64,000 nucleotides of DNA, from contig NZ_BDAX01000012.1 in assembly GCF_001612665.1 (NCBI RefSeq), positions 62,001-126,000 on the forward strand, given 5' to 3'. This document shows positions 1 through 9,208 of this stretch, in pieces. The notes below the pieces were generated by a model, which was not told the origin of the DNA, did not search any database, and saw nothing but the letters and a program-made list of their open reading frames with translations. Within the stretch, counting starts at the first letter, position 1, and every line of letters begins with the position of its first letter. A program made the position numbers and the translations under genes. The stretch is from Nocardia alba NBRC 108234. GTDB taxonomy: Bacteria; Actinomycetota; Actinomycetes; Mycobacteriales; Mycobacteriaceae.

Positions 1-896
1 CGGCCGTTGGAGGTCGGGCAGTGCGCGATCCCGGTCCCGGTGCGAGCCATCGCCGCGATCGCCGGGTCGTCGAGGTGCACCGCGTGGGCGTACCAGACGT
101 CCTCGCCGAGCCAGCCGAGCCGTTCCATGTACTCGGCGGGCGTGCACCCGAATTTCTCCCGACAGAAGTCCTGCTCGTCGAGGGTTTCGGCGAGGTGCGT
201 GTGCAGCCGGACGCCCGCCGAACGGGCCAGCGCCGCGGATTCGCGCATGAGGTCGGCGGTCACCGAGAACGGCGAGCAGGGAGCGAGCGCTACCCGCACC
301 ATCGCGTCGAAGGACGGGTCGTGCCAGTCCCCGATGGCCGCCGCGCTCGCGGCGAGGATGTCGTCGATCGACTCCACCACGGTGTCCGGCGGCAGCCCGC
401 CCTTGCTCTGGCCGAGGTCCATCGACCCGCGCGCCGGGTGGAATCGCAACCCCACCTGCGTCGCCGCCCCGATCTCCGCGGCGAGCAGGTCACCGCCACC
501 GCGCGGAAACACGTAGTGGTGATCCGACGACGTCGTGCACCCGCTGCGCGCCAGCGACACCAGCGCACCGGTGGCCGCGGTGCGCACCGACTTCTCGTCG
601 ATCCGCGCCCACACCGGATACAGCGTGGTCAGCCATTCGAACAGCGTGTTGTCGGCGGCCAGCCCCCGGGTGATCCACTGGTAGAGGTGGTGGTGGGTGT
701 TGACCAGGCCGGGTGTGAGCACGCAACCACGCCCGTCGATCCGCGTGACCTCCGGACCGAACGCGGGCGGGGCGCCCGCGCCGACAGCGTCGATTCTGTT
801 GCCGCGCACGGTGACCCAACCGTCGCCGAACTCGGTGCCCGCCGCGTCCACGGTCACCACCGCACAACCGTGGATCAGCAGGTCGGGCGCGCTCAC
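1..896 (-). CDS. 8-oxoguanine deaminase (amidohydrolase), C-terminus cut by window edge
   Basis: Cytosolic metal-dependent amidohydrolase of the TrzN/AtzB/8-oxoguanine deaminase group, expected to hydrolyse 8-oxoguanine or a related aminopurine towards urate. The reading frame is open to the left edge, so about 298 codons are visible. It begins MSAPDLLIHGCAVVTVD, reaches the metal-binding HxH motif (NTHHHLYQW, near residues 67-74), and has a second metal-region motif LHTHLAET near residue 230. The GTG start at 896 overlaps the uricase stop (GTGA), which indicates translational coupling. The specific substrate is inferred from uricase linkage; guanine or chlorohydrolase-type activity is possible. 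The C-terminal metal and catalytic residues lie beyond the edge. Confidence 0.85.
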   Translation of the reverse strand, partial: MSAPDLLIHGCAVVTVDAAGTEFGDGWVTVRGNRIDAVGAGAPPAFGPEVTRIDGRGCVLTPGLVNTHHHLYQWITRGLAADNTLFEWLTTLYPVWARIDEKSVRTAATGALVSLARSGCTTSSDHHYVFPRGGGDLLAAEIGAATQVGLRFHPARGSMDLGQSKGGLPPDTVVESIDDILAASAAAIGDWHDPSFDAMVRVALAPCSPFSVTADLMRESAALARSAGVRLHTHLAETLDEQDFCREKFGCTPAEYMERLGWLGEDVWYAHAVHLDDPAIAAMARTGTGIAHCPTSNG

Positions 897-1798
897 GGCT
901 GCCACGCGATGCCCGCGTCGGGCGCGTCCGCGCGCGCCAGGGTGGCGTGGATCGAGCCGTAGGGCCGGTCGGCCGCCCAGAACACCTCGCCCTTGTTCTC
1001 GATCTCGAACCGGGCGAGGTCGTAGTCGAAGTGGTGTTTGTTCGGCGCCGACAGCCGGATCTCGGCCAGCATCGGAAAGCGTTCCAGCGCGGCGGTTCCC
1101 ATCGCGTACAGCGTCTGCTGTAGCGCCTTGGAATAGGTGGTGGCGAAGAGTTCGAGCAGGGTGGCGCGGATCCCGGCGTACACCTCGTCCCAGTCGAATC
1201 CGCCGGTCTCGGCGAACCGCCATTGGACGACCAGCGAGCTGGCCAGCACGCGATCGTGGGTCGGCGCGAGCGTCGTGTACTCGTCGGTGAGGAAGTCGGC
1301 GAACTCCGATCCGGTCGACTTGAGCAGCACCAGATCCTTGATCCCGCCGATCACCCACCGCCGCTGTCGCTCGCCCTTGCCCGCCACGGTCACCGCGGCC
1401 GTCCGGATCTCGGGCCCCTGACGCACCCAGGTGTGGTCATGTTCGGCACCGTCTACCGAAACACGCTGCCAGCCAAAGGAATCCACGTCGATACGCGCGC
1501 TCGACACCGGATCGACCGTATCGACGAAATGCTTACCCAGTGCGATCGCGTACTCCTCGATGGTGTCGAGGCCGGGCTTCTTCGAATACACGAAGGCCAT
1601 GTGTTTCTGGGTGTCGGTGGGCAGAACGTGACTCTGGTCACCATCGGTGTAGGCCGCCTCGAAATCGCCGCGCAGCGCGGTGGAGACATTCACGTCGCGA
1701 ATCTCGTGGCGCGCGTTTTCTTTGTAGAAACGCACAACCCGATTCTCGGCCTTTCCATATCGATGGTCGGTCAACACGATCGGACCAGTCAGTGCCAT
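893..1798 (-). CDS. Urate oxidase (uricase)
   Basis: Cofactor-free oxidase that converts urate to 5-hydroxyisourate. The protein is 301 residues, the usual uricase length, and carries family stretches such as NVSTALRGDFEAAYTDGD near the N-terminus, VLLKSTGSEFADFLTDEYT in the middle, and the C-terminal NKHHFDYDL segment. The frame is open upstream to 1990, but that part reads as antisense to the HIU hydrolase gene. The ATG at 1798 begins MALTGPIVLTDHRYGK, as expected, and follows a GGGAG ribosome site. Its stop overlaps the downstream deaminase start, and its start lies 2 bases from the HIU hydrolase stop, so these genes form one operon. Confidence 0.96.
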   Translation of the reverse strand: MALTGPIVLTDHRYGKAENRVVRFYKENARHEIRDVNVSTALRGDFEAAYTDGDQSHVLPTDTQKHMAFVYSKKPGLDTIEEYAIALGKHFVDTVDPVSSARIDVDSFGWQRVSVDGAEHDHTWVRQGPEIRTAAVTVAGKGERQRRWVIGGIKDLVLLKSTGSEFADFLTDEYTTLAPTHDRVLASSLVVQWRFAETGGFDWDEVYAGIRATLLELFATTYSKALQQTLYAMGTAALERFPMLAEIRLSAPNKHHFDYDLARFEIENKGEVFWAADRPYGSIHATLARADAPDAGIAWQP

Positions 1799-1799
1799 C

Positions 1800-2117
1800 T
1801 CAGCTCCCTCGGTAGGTGGAATACGCGAACGGCGACAGCAGCAGCGGCACATGCAGATGCGATTGCTCGCCCACCGTGAAAGCGACACAGACCTCCGGAT
1901 AGAAGGTTTCGATGCCCTGCGCCGCGAAATAGCTGCCGGTGTCGAAGAACAGCCGGTAGTCACCCGCGTCCAGTCCGGCCGCGAGCGCACTCACCCGGCC
2001 GTCGGCGTCGGTGAGCGCCTCGGTGAGCCGCCGCTCACCGCGCACCAACCACACCGCCACACCCGCTGCGGGCACTCCGCGCACAGCGTCGAGAACATGG
2101 GTACTCACGCTCGTCAC
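1800..2117 (-). CDS. 5-hydroxyisourate hydrolase (transthyretin-like)
   Basis: Hydrolyses 5-hydroxyisourate, the product of uricase, to OHCU. It is 105 residues, the normal length. It has the N-terminal STHVLD signature histidine, a central arginine-rich strand, the FYPEV loop and the diagnostic C-terminal tetrapeptide YRGS. The GTG start at 2117 overlaps the stop of the OHCU decarboxylase gene (GTGA). Gene order therefore runs decarboxylase, hydrolase, oxidase, deaminase, all on the minus strand, covering consecutive steps around urate. Function is clear from sequence and context. Confidence 0.96.
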   Translation of the reverse strand: MTSVSTHVLDAVRGVPAAGVAVWLVRGERRLTEALTDADGRVSALAAGLDAGDYRLFFDTGSYFAAQGIETFYPEVCVAFTVGEQSHLHVPLLLSPFAYSTYRGS

Positions 2118-2605
2118 GGCGCCACCAGCCCCGCCAGGCGCAGCCGGTTGATCTTCGCCAACTCTGTCCGCATGACCTGCCTTTCCGTAGCCGGATCGTT
2201 GTTCAATCGCGTCAGCAAGATCGCCAGCAACTCCTCGCCGCCGCGACCCGCCGCGCAGACCAGATAGAGATGACCGAACTTCGCCTCGTAGGCGCGATTA
2301 CCCTGCGCCAGCGCGGCGCGCACGTCCTCGCCCGCCACCCCGGCCTGCTCGCGCGCGGACGCCGCCGACGTCGGCCGGTCACCGATCCGCGGGTGACCGG
2401 CCAGCGCCTCGTCGATATCGGCGTCGTCGAGTCCGACCAGCCGTGCGTCGGCCGCCGCCAGCAGGGCCTCCGTGGTGGCATAGGGCCGCGCGGCCACGAT
2501 CGCCCGTGCCCAGCGTGGCGCCGAGCAACAGGCGAGCAGTGCTTCTTCGGCGGTCTTCGCAGGTAGATCGTTGAAACCCGCGAGGCTCAACCCATCGCTC
2601 GTCAT
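2114..2605 (-). CDS. OHCU decarboxylase
   Basis: 2-oxo-4-hydroxy-4-carboxy-5-ureidoimidazoline decarboxylase, which gives (S)-allantoin in the third step of urate breakdown. The 163-residue protein begins MTSDGLSLAGFNDLPAKTAEEALLACC (given here only as family context) and has the conserved HPRIGD active-site motif, the KFGHLYLVCA strand and an NDPATERQ helix. The frame is open upstream to 3187, but that extension lies over the divergent MocA-like gene and has no coding character. ATG 2605 fits the family N-terminus, although no strong ribosome site precedes it. It is the first gene of the four-gene purine operon. Confidence 0.94.
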   Translation of the reverse strand: MTSDGLSLAGFNDLPAKTAEEALLACCSAPRWARAIVAARPYATTEALLAAADARLVGLDDADIDEALAGHPRIGDRPTSAASAREQAGVAGEDVRAALAQGNRAYEAKFGHLYLVCAAGRGGEELLAILLTRLNNDPATERQVMRTELAKINRLRLAGLVAP

Positions 2606-2731
2606 CGATCCAGCATCGCGCGATCCCCGGGCCGTCGCCACCGTTGTGCGGTCCATCACGTCGGCGTGTCGTCGTCGTCGCGCTTCCCTGCTGTCATCGA
2701 CCGGCAACATTGCGTCATTACCTTCGCTCAC

Positions 2732-3328
2732 ATGCCCCCAGCCGACCGTTCCACGCACACCGCGTGCACGGGCATCGTCCTCGCGGCGGGTGCGGGCACG
2801 CGATACGGCAAACCCAAGGCACTCGCCGAGGACGGCGCCTGGCTGCGTTCGGCGATCACCGCCTTGCGCGAGGGTGGCTGCGATCCGGTGATGGTCATGC
2901 TCGGCGCGACCGGACCCGATCCGGGTGCCCTCGGACTGCCCGACGGCACCGCGTGCCGGTGGGTCGCCGACTGGGCTACCGGACTCTCCGCGACCGTGCG
3001 CGAGGGTCTGCGCGCCGCCACCGAGATCGGCACCCGGTACGTGGCGTTCCTCCCCGTCGACACCCCGGATGTCGGGGCCGATGTGGTCGCGCGCGTGCTC
3101 GCCGCGGCGCGCGCGAGCCAGAGCGGACTCGCCCGTGCTGTGTTTTACGACACACCCGGACATCCCGTTGTGATCGAGAACAAGCACTGGGAAGCCATTT
3201 CAGAGGTAGCCGTAGGCGATATCGGGGCCGGTTCCTATTTGGGCGGCCGACAGGATATGGTGTGCGTCACGTGCGCAGACTTGGCGACAGGGACCGATCG
3301 CGATTTCCCGGAAGTCGGCGCACGGTGA
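2732..3328 (+). CDS. MocA/MobA-like nucleotidyltransferase
   Basis: NTP-transferase-like protein of about 198 residues, probably a molybdopterin cytidylyl- or guanylyltransferase that matures a molybdenum hydroxylase. The nucleotide-binding signature GIVLAAGAGTRYGKPKAL is near the N-terminus and the metal-binding LPVDTPDV motif is mid-protein, followed by a GHPVVI segment typical of MocA. The start is not certain: ATG 2732 is preferred because upstream in-frame codons have no conserved content. It is divergent from the purine operon and 15 bases upstream of the xdhC-like gene. With XdhC next to it, insertion of cofactor into xanthine dehydrogenase is the likely role; the dehydrogenase genes are not in this window. 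Confidence 0.85.
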   Translation: MPPADRSTHTACTGIVLAAGAGTRYGKPKALAEDGAWLRSAITALREGGCDPVMVMLGATGPDPGALGLPDGTACRWVADWATGLSATVREGLRAATEIGTRYVAFLPVDTPDVGADVVARVLAAARASQSGLARAVFYDTPGHPVVIENKHWEAISEVAVGDIGAGSYLGGRQDMVCVTCADLATGTDRDFPEVGAR

Positions 3329-3343
3329 TCGGAGTTGTGAGAT

Positions 3344-4363
3344 ATGCGCGATATCGTCGATGACCTTCTACGAGTGTGGCATTCGGGCCGTACGGGTGGC
3401 CTCGCCACCGTGGTCCGTACTATCGGCACCAATTCCCTGCCTATCGGCTCTTCGATGCTCGTCACCCCCAACGGTGGCGTCTTCGGATCCATTGCCTCCG
3501 GACGACTGGAGGAGACCGTCTACGAAGCGGCACTGGAAGCGGGCCGCACCGGCGCCCGGCAACTGCGTCGCTACAGCATGCTCACCGGTGTTGAATCGAG
3601 CGCCGACGACGGCACCCTCGTCGATATTTTCGTAGAACCGTTCTCCTGCCGCGACTTTCCCGAATTCCCCACCATCGCCGCCGATATCCAAGCCCATCGC
3701 CGGGTCACCGTATTCACCGTGGTGTGGAATCAGGATCCCGATGTCATCGGCCAGCATCTGGTCACCGATCGCAAGCACGCGACCGAACTCGTCGCACTGC
3801 CCGAGTCGGATCTGTTCGTCGCCTCGTACTGCCCGCCGCCGCGCCTGATCATCTTCGGTGCCAATGCCTACGCCGCCACGCTCGTCGCGCAGGCGCGAAT
3901 GATCGGCTACCGGGTGAGCATCTGCGATTCGCGTCCCGAGTTCGCCGACCCGGCCTCGTTCCCCGGCGCCGAAGTGGTCGTCGACTGGCCGCATCGCTAC
4001 CTCAACACCCTCGCGGCCGCGGGCGAGATCGACAACAGCACCGCGATCGTCGTGCTGGCCAACGAGCCGCGCTTCGAGATCCCGCTGCTCACCGTCGCCT
4101 TACGACTACCCGAGCTCGGCTACCTCGCGGCGCTGGGCACCCCCGCCGACCAGGCCCGTCGTCTGGAGGACCTGCGCGCGGGCGGCTTCGACGAGCCGAC
4201 CCTGGCCCGCGTGCACGTGCCCGCGGGTCTGGAAGCGGGCCCACGCACTCCCGCCGAGACCGCCGTCTTCATCACCGCCGACTTCCTCGCCTCCCGCGCG
4301 GGCCTTCGCCTCTCCGCCCAGCGCGACTACGGGTCGAGGGCCGCCGTCGGCATGGCTATCTGA
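3344..4363 (+). CDS. XdhC/CoxI-family molybdenum hydroxylase maturation protein
   Basis: A 339-residue protein with an N-terminal XdhC/CoxI domain (GLATVVRTIGTNSLPIGSSM, GSIASGRLEE) and a C-terminal Rossmann-like XdhC domain (PPRLIIFGANAYAATLVAQA, about residues 165-185). Family members bind and sulfurate molybdenum cofactor and deliver it to xanthine dehydrogenase. It follows the MocA-like gene closely on the same strand. One difference from typical XdhC is that the usual GGCVE-like cysteine motif reads GSIASGRLEE here, so the cysteine is absent. Its stop lies one base from the convergent substrate-binding protein stop, leaving no room for a terminator. Confidence 0.88.
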   Translation: MRDIVDDLLRVWHSGRTGGLATVVRTIGTNSLPIGSSMLVTPNGGVFGSIASGRLEETVYEAALEAGRTGARQLRRYSMLTGVESSADDGTLVDIFVEPFSCRDFPEFPTIAADIQAHRRVTVFTVVWNQDPDVIGQHLVTDRKHATELVALPESDLFVASYCPPPRLIIFGANAYAATLVAQARMIGYRVSICDSRPEFADPASFPGAEVVVDWPHRYLNTLAAAGEIDNSTAIVVLANEPRFEIPLLTVALRLPELGYLAALGTPADQARRLEDLRAGGFDEPTLARVHVPAGLEAGPRTPAETAVFITADFLASRAGLRLSAQRDYGSRAAVGMAI

Positions 4364-4364
4364 T

Positions 4365-5429
4365 TCATTTCAGGCCCGGGTTCTCCGCGTACACCTCGCG
4401 CAGCACGGACAGGTCGAAGAGCTGCTCGGCCTTGATATCGATCTTGGCGGTGCGCAACGCGGCGATGTTCTGTTCGATCAGCGCGTCGGACATCGTCAGC
4501 AAGCCGTCGGTCGCTGTCGACGCCGACACGACCAGGTCGTTCTGCGCGACGGCTTCCTTCGTCTGCTCGGCCAGATCGAGTTTCAGGTCCTTGCCGTAGA
4601 CCTCCACGGCGAGACGCGCGGACTCGGCGGGGTTGGCGACAGCGTCCTTCCAGCCCTTGATCTGGGCGGTCAGGAAGGCCTTGAGCTTGTCGCGCTCGTG
4701 GTCGATGGTGTGCTGGCCGACAGTCAATGTCTCAGCGACCAGTGGCAGGCCGAAGTCGGCGAACAGGAAGTGGGCGTTGGCGAAGCCCTTGGCGGCCAAG
4801 GTGATCGGCTCATTGGTCACATAACTCACCCAGCCGTCGACCTCGCCGTTGGCCAGCGGGGTCGGATCGAACTGCGCGGGCACCACCGTGACCTCGCCGG
4901 GGCTGATGCCGTTGGCGGCCAGCAGGGCGCTGAAGATGAGCTGATTGGTGTCCTGCACGCCGATCTTGCGACCCTTCATCTGCGCGGGCGAGGTGATCGG
5001 CTTGCCCGCGGCGCTCACGATCGCGAACGGGTTCTTCTGATAGGTCGCGCCGACGATCTTGGCGGGTAGTCCTTCCAGCACGGCGGGCGCGGTGGTCTGC
5101 GGCGCGGAAAGGCCGAGCCAGACCTTGCCGGTATCGAGACCGGCTTCCACCGACGTCGACGCCGCGCCACCCGCGACAAGATCTACCGCACCGAATCCCG
5201 CATCCTTGAAATATCCCCTCGAATCGGCGAAATACTCACCCGCGAATTCGATGTTCTTGATCCAGGACAACTGGATGGCGACCTTGCCGAATTTCGAGCC
5301 GTCGTCGGTCGTGCCGTTCGAGGAGGTGGCCGAACTACCGCCACAGGCCGCGAGCAGCCCGGCGCCGCCGAGCGCCGTGCCGGTCAATGCGGAAAAGCGG
5401 AGAAAGGAACGACGGTCGATACTGTTCAT
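4365..5429 (-). CDS. ABC importer substrate-binding lipoprotein (NMT1/SsuA-like)
   Basis: Extracytoplasmic solute-binding protein of 354 residues. The N-terminus carries a twin-arginine motif (RRSFLRF) followed by a lipobox (LLAAC), so it is probably exported by Tat and lipid-anchored. The mature part opens with KVAIQLSWIKNIEFAGEYFA, a typical NMT1/THI5-like start, and later has GRKIGVQD and VDGWVSYVTNEP. Family substrates include pyrimidine precursors, taurine and nitrate; the purine genes next door suggest a nucleobase-like ligand, but that is inference. It is the last gene of the minus-strand ABC operon, 66 bases after the second permease, with only a weak ribosome site. Confidence 0.88.
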   Translation of the reverse strand: MNSIDRRSFLRFSALTGTALGGAGLLAACGGSSATSSNGTTDDGSKFGKVAIQLSWIKNIEFAGEYFADSRGYFKDAGFGAVDLVAGGAASTSVEAGLDTGKVWLGLSAPQTTAPAVLEGLPAKIVGATYQKNPFAIVSAAGKPITSPAQMKGRKIGVQDTNQLIFSALLAANGISPGEVTVVPAQFDPTPLANGEVDGWVSYVTNEPITLAAKGFANAHFLFADFGLPLVAETLTVGQHTIDHERDKLKAFLTAQIKGWKDAVANPAESARLAVEVYGKDLKLDLAEQTKEAVAQNDLVVSASTATDGLLTMSDALIEQNIAALRTAKIDIKAEQLFDLSVLREVYAENPGLK

Positions 5430-5495
5430 ACGCAGAATGTAGATTCGCCACGTTTCGTTCTCTTTGCGGATGTGTTATTGGCGGCTGGTGCATTG

Positions 5496-6302
5496 CTACG
5501 CAACCGCATTCGGACCGAAGCGGGCCAGCACCAGGTTCTCGATTACGCCGACTATCGCGTACAGCAGTACCGATACCACGGTGACCACCACGATCGATGC
5601 CCACAGCCGGTTGTACTGGAACATCGGGATGGCGCGCACCAGGCTCGCGCCCAATCCTGTTCCACTGCCGAGCCATTCACCGAGCAGCGCGCCGATCAGC
5701 GCACCGGGTACCGAGATCCTGGCCGCGGCGAACACCGAGGGCAACGCGGCGGGTACCGCGACCAAGCGCAGCCGCGTCCACCGCGTGCCACCGTAGGCGG
5801 TCACCAATTCCATTGCCTGCCTCGGTGCTTCTCGCAGACCGGTCATGATCATCACCAGGGCCGGGAAGAACACGACGATGGCCGTCAGTGCCGTCACCCC
5901 CGCCGTCCCACGACCGAAGATCAGCACCACGATCGGGCTCAGGGCGACCAGCGGTACCGAACGCAACAGCATGGCGACCGGCATGAACGTCTGCCGCACC
6001 GCCGAATACAGCACGAACAGCGCGGCGACGGCGAGCGCGCCGAGCATCCCGACGACGAACCCCGACGCCGCGTCGACGAGGGTGATCGCGAGGTCGTCGA
6101 TGATCGCCTGCCGCGCCGTCGCCGCGCCCGCCGAGGTGACCAGATAGGCCCAGACATCCTGCGGCGTCTTGCCCACTCGCGGCCCGATCTGCGGGAACAG
6201 GCGAAGAAACAGCGTCCAGATGACCAGCAACAGGATCAGCGAGGTCGCCAGCGGCAGCAGGAAGCGGCCGATCCGGCGCAAGACGGTGGTAGTACCCCTC
6301 AT
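5496..6302 (-). CDS. ABC importer permease 2 (BPD family)
   Basis: Inner-membrane permease of 268 residues with about six membrane helices and the permease EAA-like loop (ELVTAYGGTRWTRLRLVAVP), which contacts the ATPase. The frame extends to 6332, but ATG 6302 overlaps the stop of the preceding permease (ATGA) and begins [17 protein letters not shown]. It pairs with the permease encoded just upstream, giving a probable heterodimeric channel. Sequence type (GALLGEWLGSGTGLG) is that of the SsuC/TauC/ThiX group. Confidence 0.9.
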   Translation of the reverse strand: MRGTTTVLRRIGRFLLPLATSLILLLVIWTLFLRLFPQIGPRVGKTPQDVWAYLVTSAGAATARQAIIDDLAITLVDAASGFVVGMLGALAVAALFVLYSAVRQTFMPVAMLLRSVPLVALSPIVVLIFGRGTAGVTALTAIVVFFPALVMIMTGLREAPRQAMELVTAYGGTRWTRLRLVAVPAALPSVFAAARISVPGALIGALLGEWLGSGTGLGASLVRAIPMFQYNRLWASIVVVTVVSVLLYAIVGVIENLVLARFGPNAVA

Positions 6303-7096
6303 CGCGCGGCCTCCTCGGCGGTCGAGGTCCACGGCGTGATCAGTCGGGCCGTGCCCGCCACCAGCAGGTACCCCAGCCCGGCCAACGCGGCCGCGGCGAT
6401 GGCCATGCCCCAGGTGCGCGGCACGTTGTAGGCGGTCTGCGCCGCGGTGAGCGCGACCCCGATCCCGCTGTCGACGCCGCCCAGATATTCACCGATGATC
6501 GCGCCGAGCACCGCCGAGGGCGCCGCGATCTTCAACGCGGCGAACGTATTCGGCAGCGCGGCGACGGCTTGCACCCGGTACAGCCGCTGCCAGCGGCCAC
6601 CGCCGTACACCCGCACCAGATCCAGGCTCGCCGGATCGGCCGAGCGCAATCCGCTCACCGCGCCGACCATGGTGGTGAAGAAGCAGTACATCGCCGCGAG
6701 GAACACCGTGGGCGTGCGTCCGCCGAACACCACCAGGATGATCGGCCCCAGCGCCACCAGCGGCGTGCAGTAGCTCAGGATGGCCAGCTGGGTCGCGAGG
6801 GGTTCGATCCGCGGCACCAGCATGATCAGCGCCGCGATCGCGATGGCCAGCGCGTTGCCCCACAGGAAGCCCTGCGCGGCCCCGATCGCGGTGACCTGGA
6901 AGTTGGGCCCGTAGAGCTCCCACCCGTCCGACCACATGGTCGACAGGACCCGCCACGGTGACGGGATCGTCCCGCCCGCGATTCCGGCGGCGGCCAGCGC
7001 CCACCACAGCGCGACCAACACCGCCACACCGAGCGCACCGGCCATCCGGTCCGGCCGCGCCCACGCCGGAACACGAAGGGAAGTAGCCATATTCAC
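6299..7096 (-). CDS. ABC importer permease 1 (BPD family)
   Basis: Inner-membrane permease of 265 residues, about six helices, with EAA-like loop [21 protein letters not shown] and the late [14 protein letters not shown] segment. The long open frame to 7588 is a shadow of the ATPase gene. The start is taken as GTG 7096 because it overlaps the ATPase stop (GTGA) and has GAGGTGGGG upstream; ATG 7090 two codons later is an alternative. Its stop overlaps permease 2. Confidence 0.9.
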   Translation of the reverse strand: MNMATSLRVPAWARPDRMAGALGVAVLVALWWALAAAGIAGGTIPSPWRVLSTMWSDGWELYGPNFQVTAIGAAQGFLWGNALAIAIAALIMLVPRIEPLATQLAILSYCTPLVALGPIILVVFGGRTPTVFLAAMYCFFTTMVGAVSGLRSADPASLDLVRVYGGGRWQRLYRVQAVAALPNTFAALKIAAPSAVLGAIIGEYLGGVDSGIGVALTAAQTAYNVPRTWGMAIAAAALAGLGYLLVAGTARLITPWTSTAEEAAR

Positions 7097-7899
7097 GCGA
7101 CCCCACCTCGCCCGAACAACAGTTCCGACAGGTAATCGCACAGCTTGTGGAATTCGGGGGTGCGCATCATCTCGGGTGCGCGCGGACGCGGCAGGTCGAT
7201 CTCGACCAGTTCCAGTACCCGGCCCGGTCGCGGGCTCATCACCGCGACCACGTCGGAGAGGAACACCGCCTCGCCGATACCGTGGGTGACCATCAGCGTG
7301 GTCGCGGGCTTCTCGGTCCAGATGCGCAGCAGTTCGAGGTTCAGGCGCTGCCTGGTCATGTCGTCGAGCGCGCCGAAGGGTTCGTCGAGCAACAGCACCG
7401 ACGGCTGCACGACCAGCGCCCGCGCGATCGAAACCCGTTGGCGCATACCGCCGGACAATTGCGCCGGCTTGGCCTTCTCGAACCCCTCCAGACCGACCAG
7501 CGCGATCAGTTCGGCGATCCGGTCCGGTTCGGCGGGCAGCCCCGCCACCTGCAACGGCAGCCGGATGTTCGATTCCACACTGCGCCACGCCAGCAACGCC
7601 GAATCCTGGAACGCGACACCGAGCTGGGCGGCGCCGCGCAATTGTCGCGGGGACAGACCGTTGATCCGCGCGGTACCCGCACTCGGTTCGTCCAGACCGG
7701 CCAGAATCCGCAACACTGTCGATTTGCCGCAGCCGGACGGCCCGAGCAATGACAGGAATGCGCCGGACGAAGTCCGCAAATCGACCGAGTCCAGCGCGTC
7801 GACGGTGGTGCGTCCCGCGGTGAAGGTCTTGCTCAACCCACTGATCTCGATCCCGGCGGTCACGCTACCGGGGATTTCCTTACCCATGCTCGTCACCAT
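7093..7899 (-). CDS. ABC importer ATP-binding protein (SsuB/TauB-like)
   Basis: Cytosolic ATPase of about 268 residues powering the two neighbouring permeases. Walker A is GPSGCGKST, the Q-loop is in [11 protein letters not shown], the ABC signature is LSGGMRQR, and Walker B is [13 protein letters not shown] with the switch histidine in [13 protein letters not shown]. The frame is open to 8235, but ATG 7899 ([11 protein letters not shown]) or ATG 7887 is the sensible start; neither has a clear ribosome site. It is the first gene of the ABC operon and is divergent from the antigen-85-like gene across 233 bases. Confidence 0.9.
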   Translation of the reverse strand: MVTSMGKEIPGSVTAGIEISGLSKTFTAGRTTVDALDSVDLRTSSGAFLSLLGPSGCGKSTVLRILAGLDEPSAGTARINGLSPRQLRGAAQLGVAFQDSALLAWRSVESNIRLPLQVAGLPAEPDRIAELIALVGLEGFEKAKPAQLSGGMRQRVSIARALVVQPSVLLLDEPFGALDDMTRQRLNLELLRIWTEKPATTLMVTHGIGEAVFLSDVVAVMSPRPGRVLELVEIDLPRPRAPEMMRTPEFHKLCDYLSELLFGRGGVA

Positions 7900-8132
7900 A
7901 AGAGCGGCTGGTTGCGGCGGCATTTCCGATTCACAGCCCAGATTGCGCCCCCGTAAACCATGCTCGAGGTCGCCATAAAAGTGAACCGGTAACGATTCGC
8001 TCATGTGAGAGGACATAGAGTGACGGAGGATCTGACAGCCCTGCGAGCGTCGAGCGCCTATGCTCTCGACGACCGGGGGAAGCACTGCGATGACGTGCCC
8101 GACAGGGCCCGTGGACTGGAACCGACTGTTCG

Positions 8133-9146
8133 ATGAAGCTCTCTGCACTACGTACCAAGGCCGCGCTGCGCACCACCGCCGTGGCTTTGACCGCCGCATT
8201 GTCGGTGGCCGTCGTTGCCGGTGGTGGCGCCGCATCCGCCGAGCCCGAGAAGCCCTCAGCCGTGTCGTCGGTCGTCAAGGACGGACGCACCTGGCATCTG
8301 AAGGTGTACTCGGCGGCGATGAAGAAGGACATCACTGTCGACGTGCAGCGTCCCGCCGACGATTCGAAGCCCGCCCCCAACTTCTACATGTTCAGCGGCC
8401 TCGATGCCGGTGAGGGCACCGCGAGCTGGCAGGCCCAGACCCAGGCGCTGAGCTACCTGGCCGACAAGCACGTCAACGTGGTGCTGCCGATCGGCGGTCG
8501 TGGTAGCTACTACGCCGACTGGAAGCAGGAAGACCCGAAGCTCGGCCTGAACAAGTGGAGCACGTTCTTCACCGAGGAGCTGCCGCCGCTGCTCGACAAG
8601 ACGCTCAACTCGACCGGCCTCAACGCGCTGGCCGGCCTGTCCACCTCCGGCACCTCGGTGCTGCAGCTGGCCGAGAAGAAGCCGGGACTGTTCAAGTCCG
8701 TCGCCGCCTACAGTGGCTGCGCGCAGATCGCCGACCCGCTCGGCAAGCAGGCCGTCAAGTTCTCCGTGGAGACCTGGGCCGGTGGCAAGACCGTGAACAT
8801 GTACGGCGCGGACAACGATCCGGCCTGGACCGAGAACGACCCGGTCATCCACGCCGAGAAGCTGCGTGGCACCAACCTCTACATCTCCAGCGGTAGCGGC
8901 ATGCCGACCAACGCGGATGTGGAGTACTACCTCAAAGACGGCCCGATGGGCGTGATCAACCTCGGGCTCGGCGTCGGTATCGAGGCGGCGACCAACGCGT
9001 GCAGCCAGAACCTGAAGGCCAAGCTGGACTCGCTGAACATCCCGGCGACCTACCAGTTCACCCCGATGGGCACCCACTACTGGCCGTACTGGGAGTCGGC
9101 GCTGCACGAGTCGTGGCCGCTGCTCGCCCAGGGCATGGGCATCTGA
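8133..9146 (+). CDS. Secreted antigen 85-like esterase/mycolyltransferase
   Basis: Exported alpha/beta hydrolase of 337 residues related to antigen 85 (FbpA/B/C), enzymes that transfer mycolic acids onto trehalose and arabinogalactan. A Sec signal peptide runs to about residue 36 (AASA/EP). The nucleophile elbow is AGLSTSG with Ser170, and the C-terminal histidine is in GTHYWPYW (His315), matching the Ag85 arrangement. It stands alone and is closed by a strong hairpin terminator. Mycolyl transfer is likely in a mycolate-producing host, but a plain esterase role cannot be ruled out. ATG 8133 gives a complete signal peptide; the ribosome site is weak. Confidence 0.88.
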   Translation: MKLSALRTKAALRTTAVALTAALSVAVVAGGGAASAEPEKPSAVSSVVKDGRTWHLKVYSAAMKKDITVDVQRPADDSKPAPNFYMFSGLDAGEGTASWQAQTQALSYLADKHVNVVLPIGGRGSYYADWKQEDPKLGLNKWSTFFTEELPPLLDKTLNSTGLNALAGLSTSGTSVLQLAEKKPGLFKSVAAYSGCAQIADPLGKQAVKFSVETWAGGKTVNMYGADNDPAWTENDPVIHAEKLRGTNLYISSGSGMPTNADVEYYLKDGPMGVINLGLGVGIEAATNACSQNLKAKLDSLNIPATYQFTPMGTHYWPYWESALHESWPLLAQGMGI

Positions 9147-9160
9147 TTTCCCACTGAGAA

Positions 9161-9194
9161 AGGGAGGCATCCGGATTCGGATGCCTCCCTTTTT
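9161..9194. terminator. Bidirectional intrinsic terminator
   Basis: A perfect 13-bp stem (9161-9173 with 9178-9190) with a GATT loop is followed by TTTTT on the plus strand. It lies between the convergent antigen-85-like and TetR genes. On the minus strand the stem is followed by a shorter T-rich run, so it can serve both genes. Confidence 0.93.
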
Positions 9195-9208
9195 CGCGCG
9201 GTCGGCGG

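Noticed and set aside
2605..3187. N-terminal extension of the OHCU decarboxylase
   Set aside because: It overlaps the divergent MocA-like gene and lacks family similarity.
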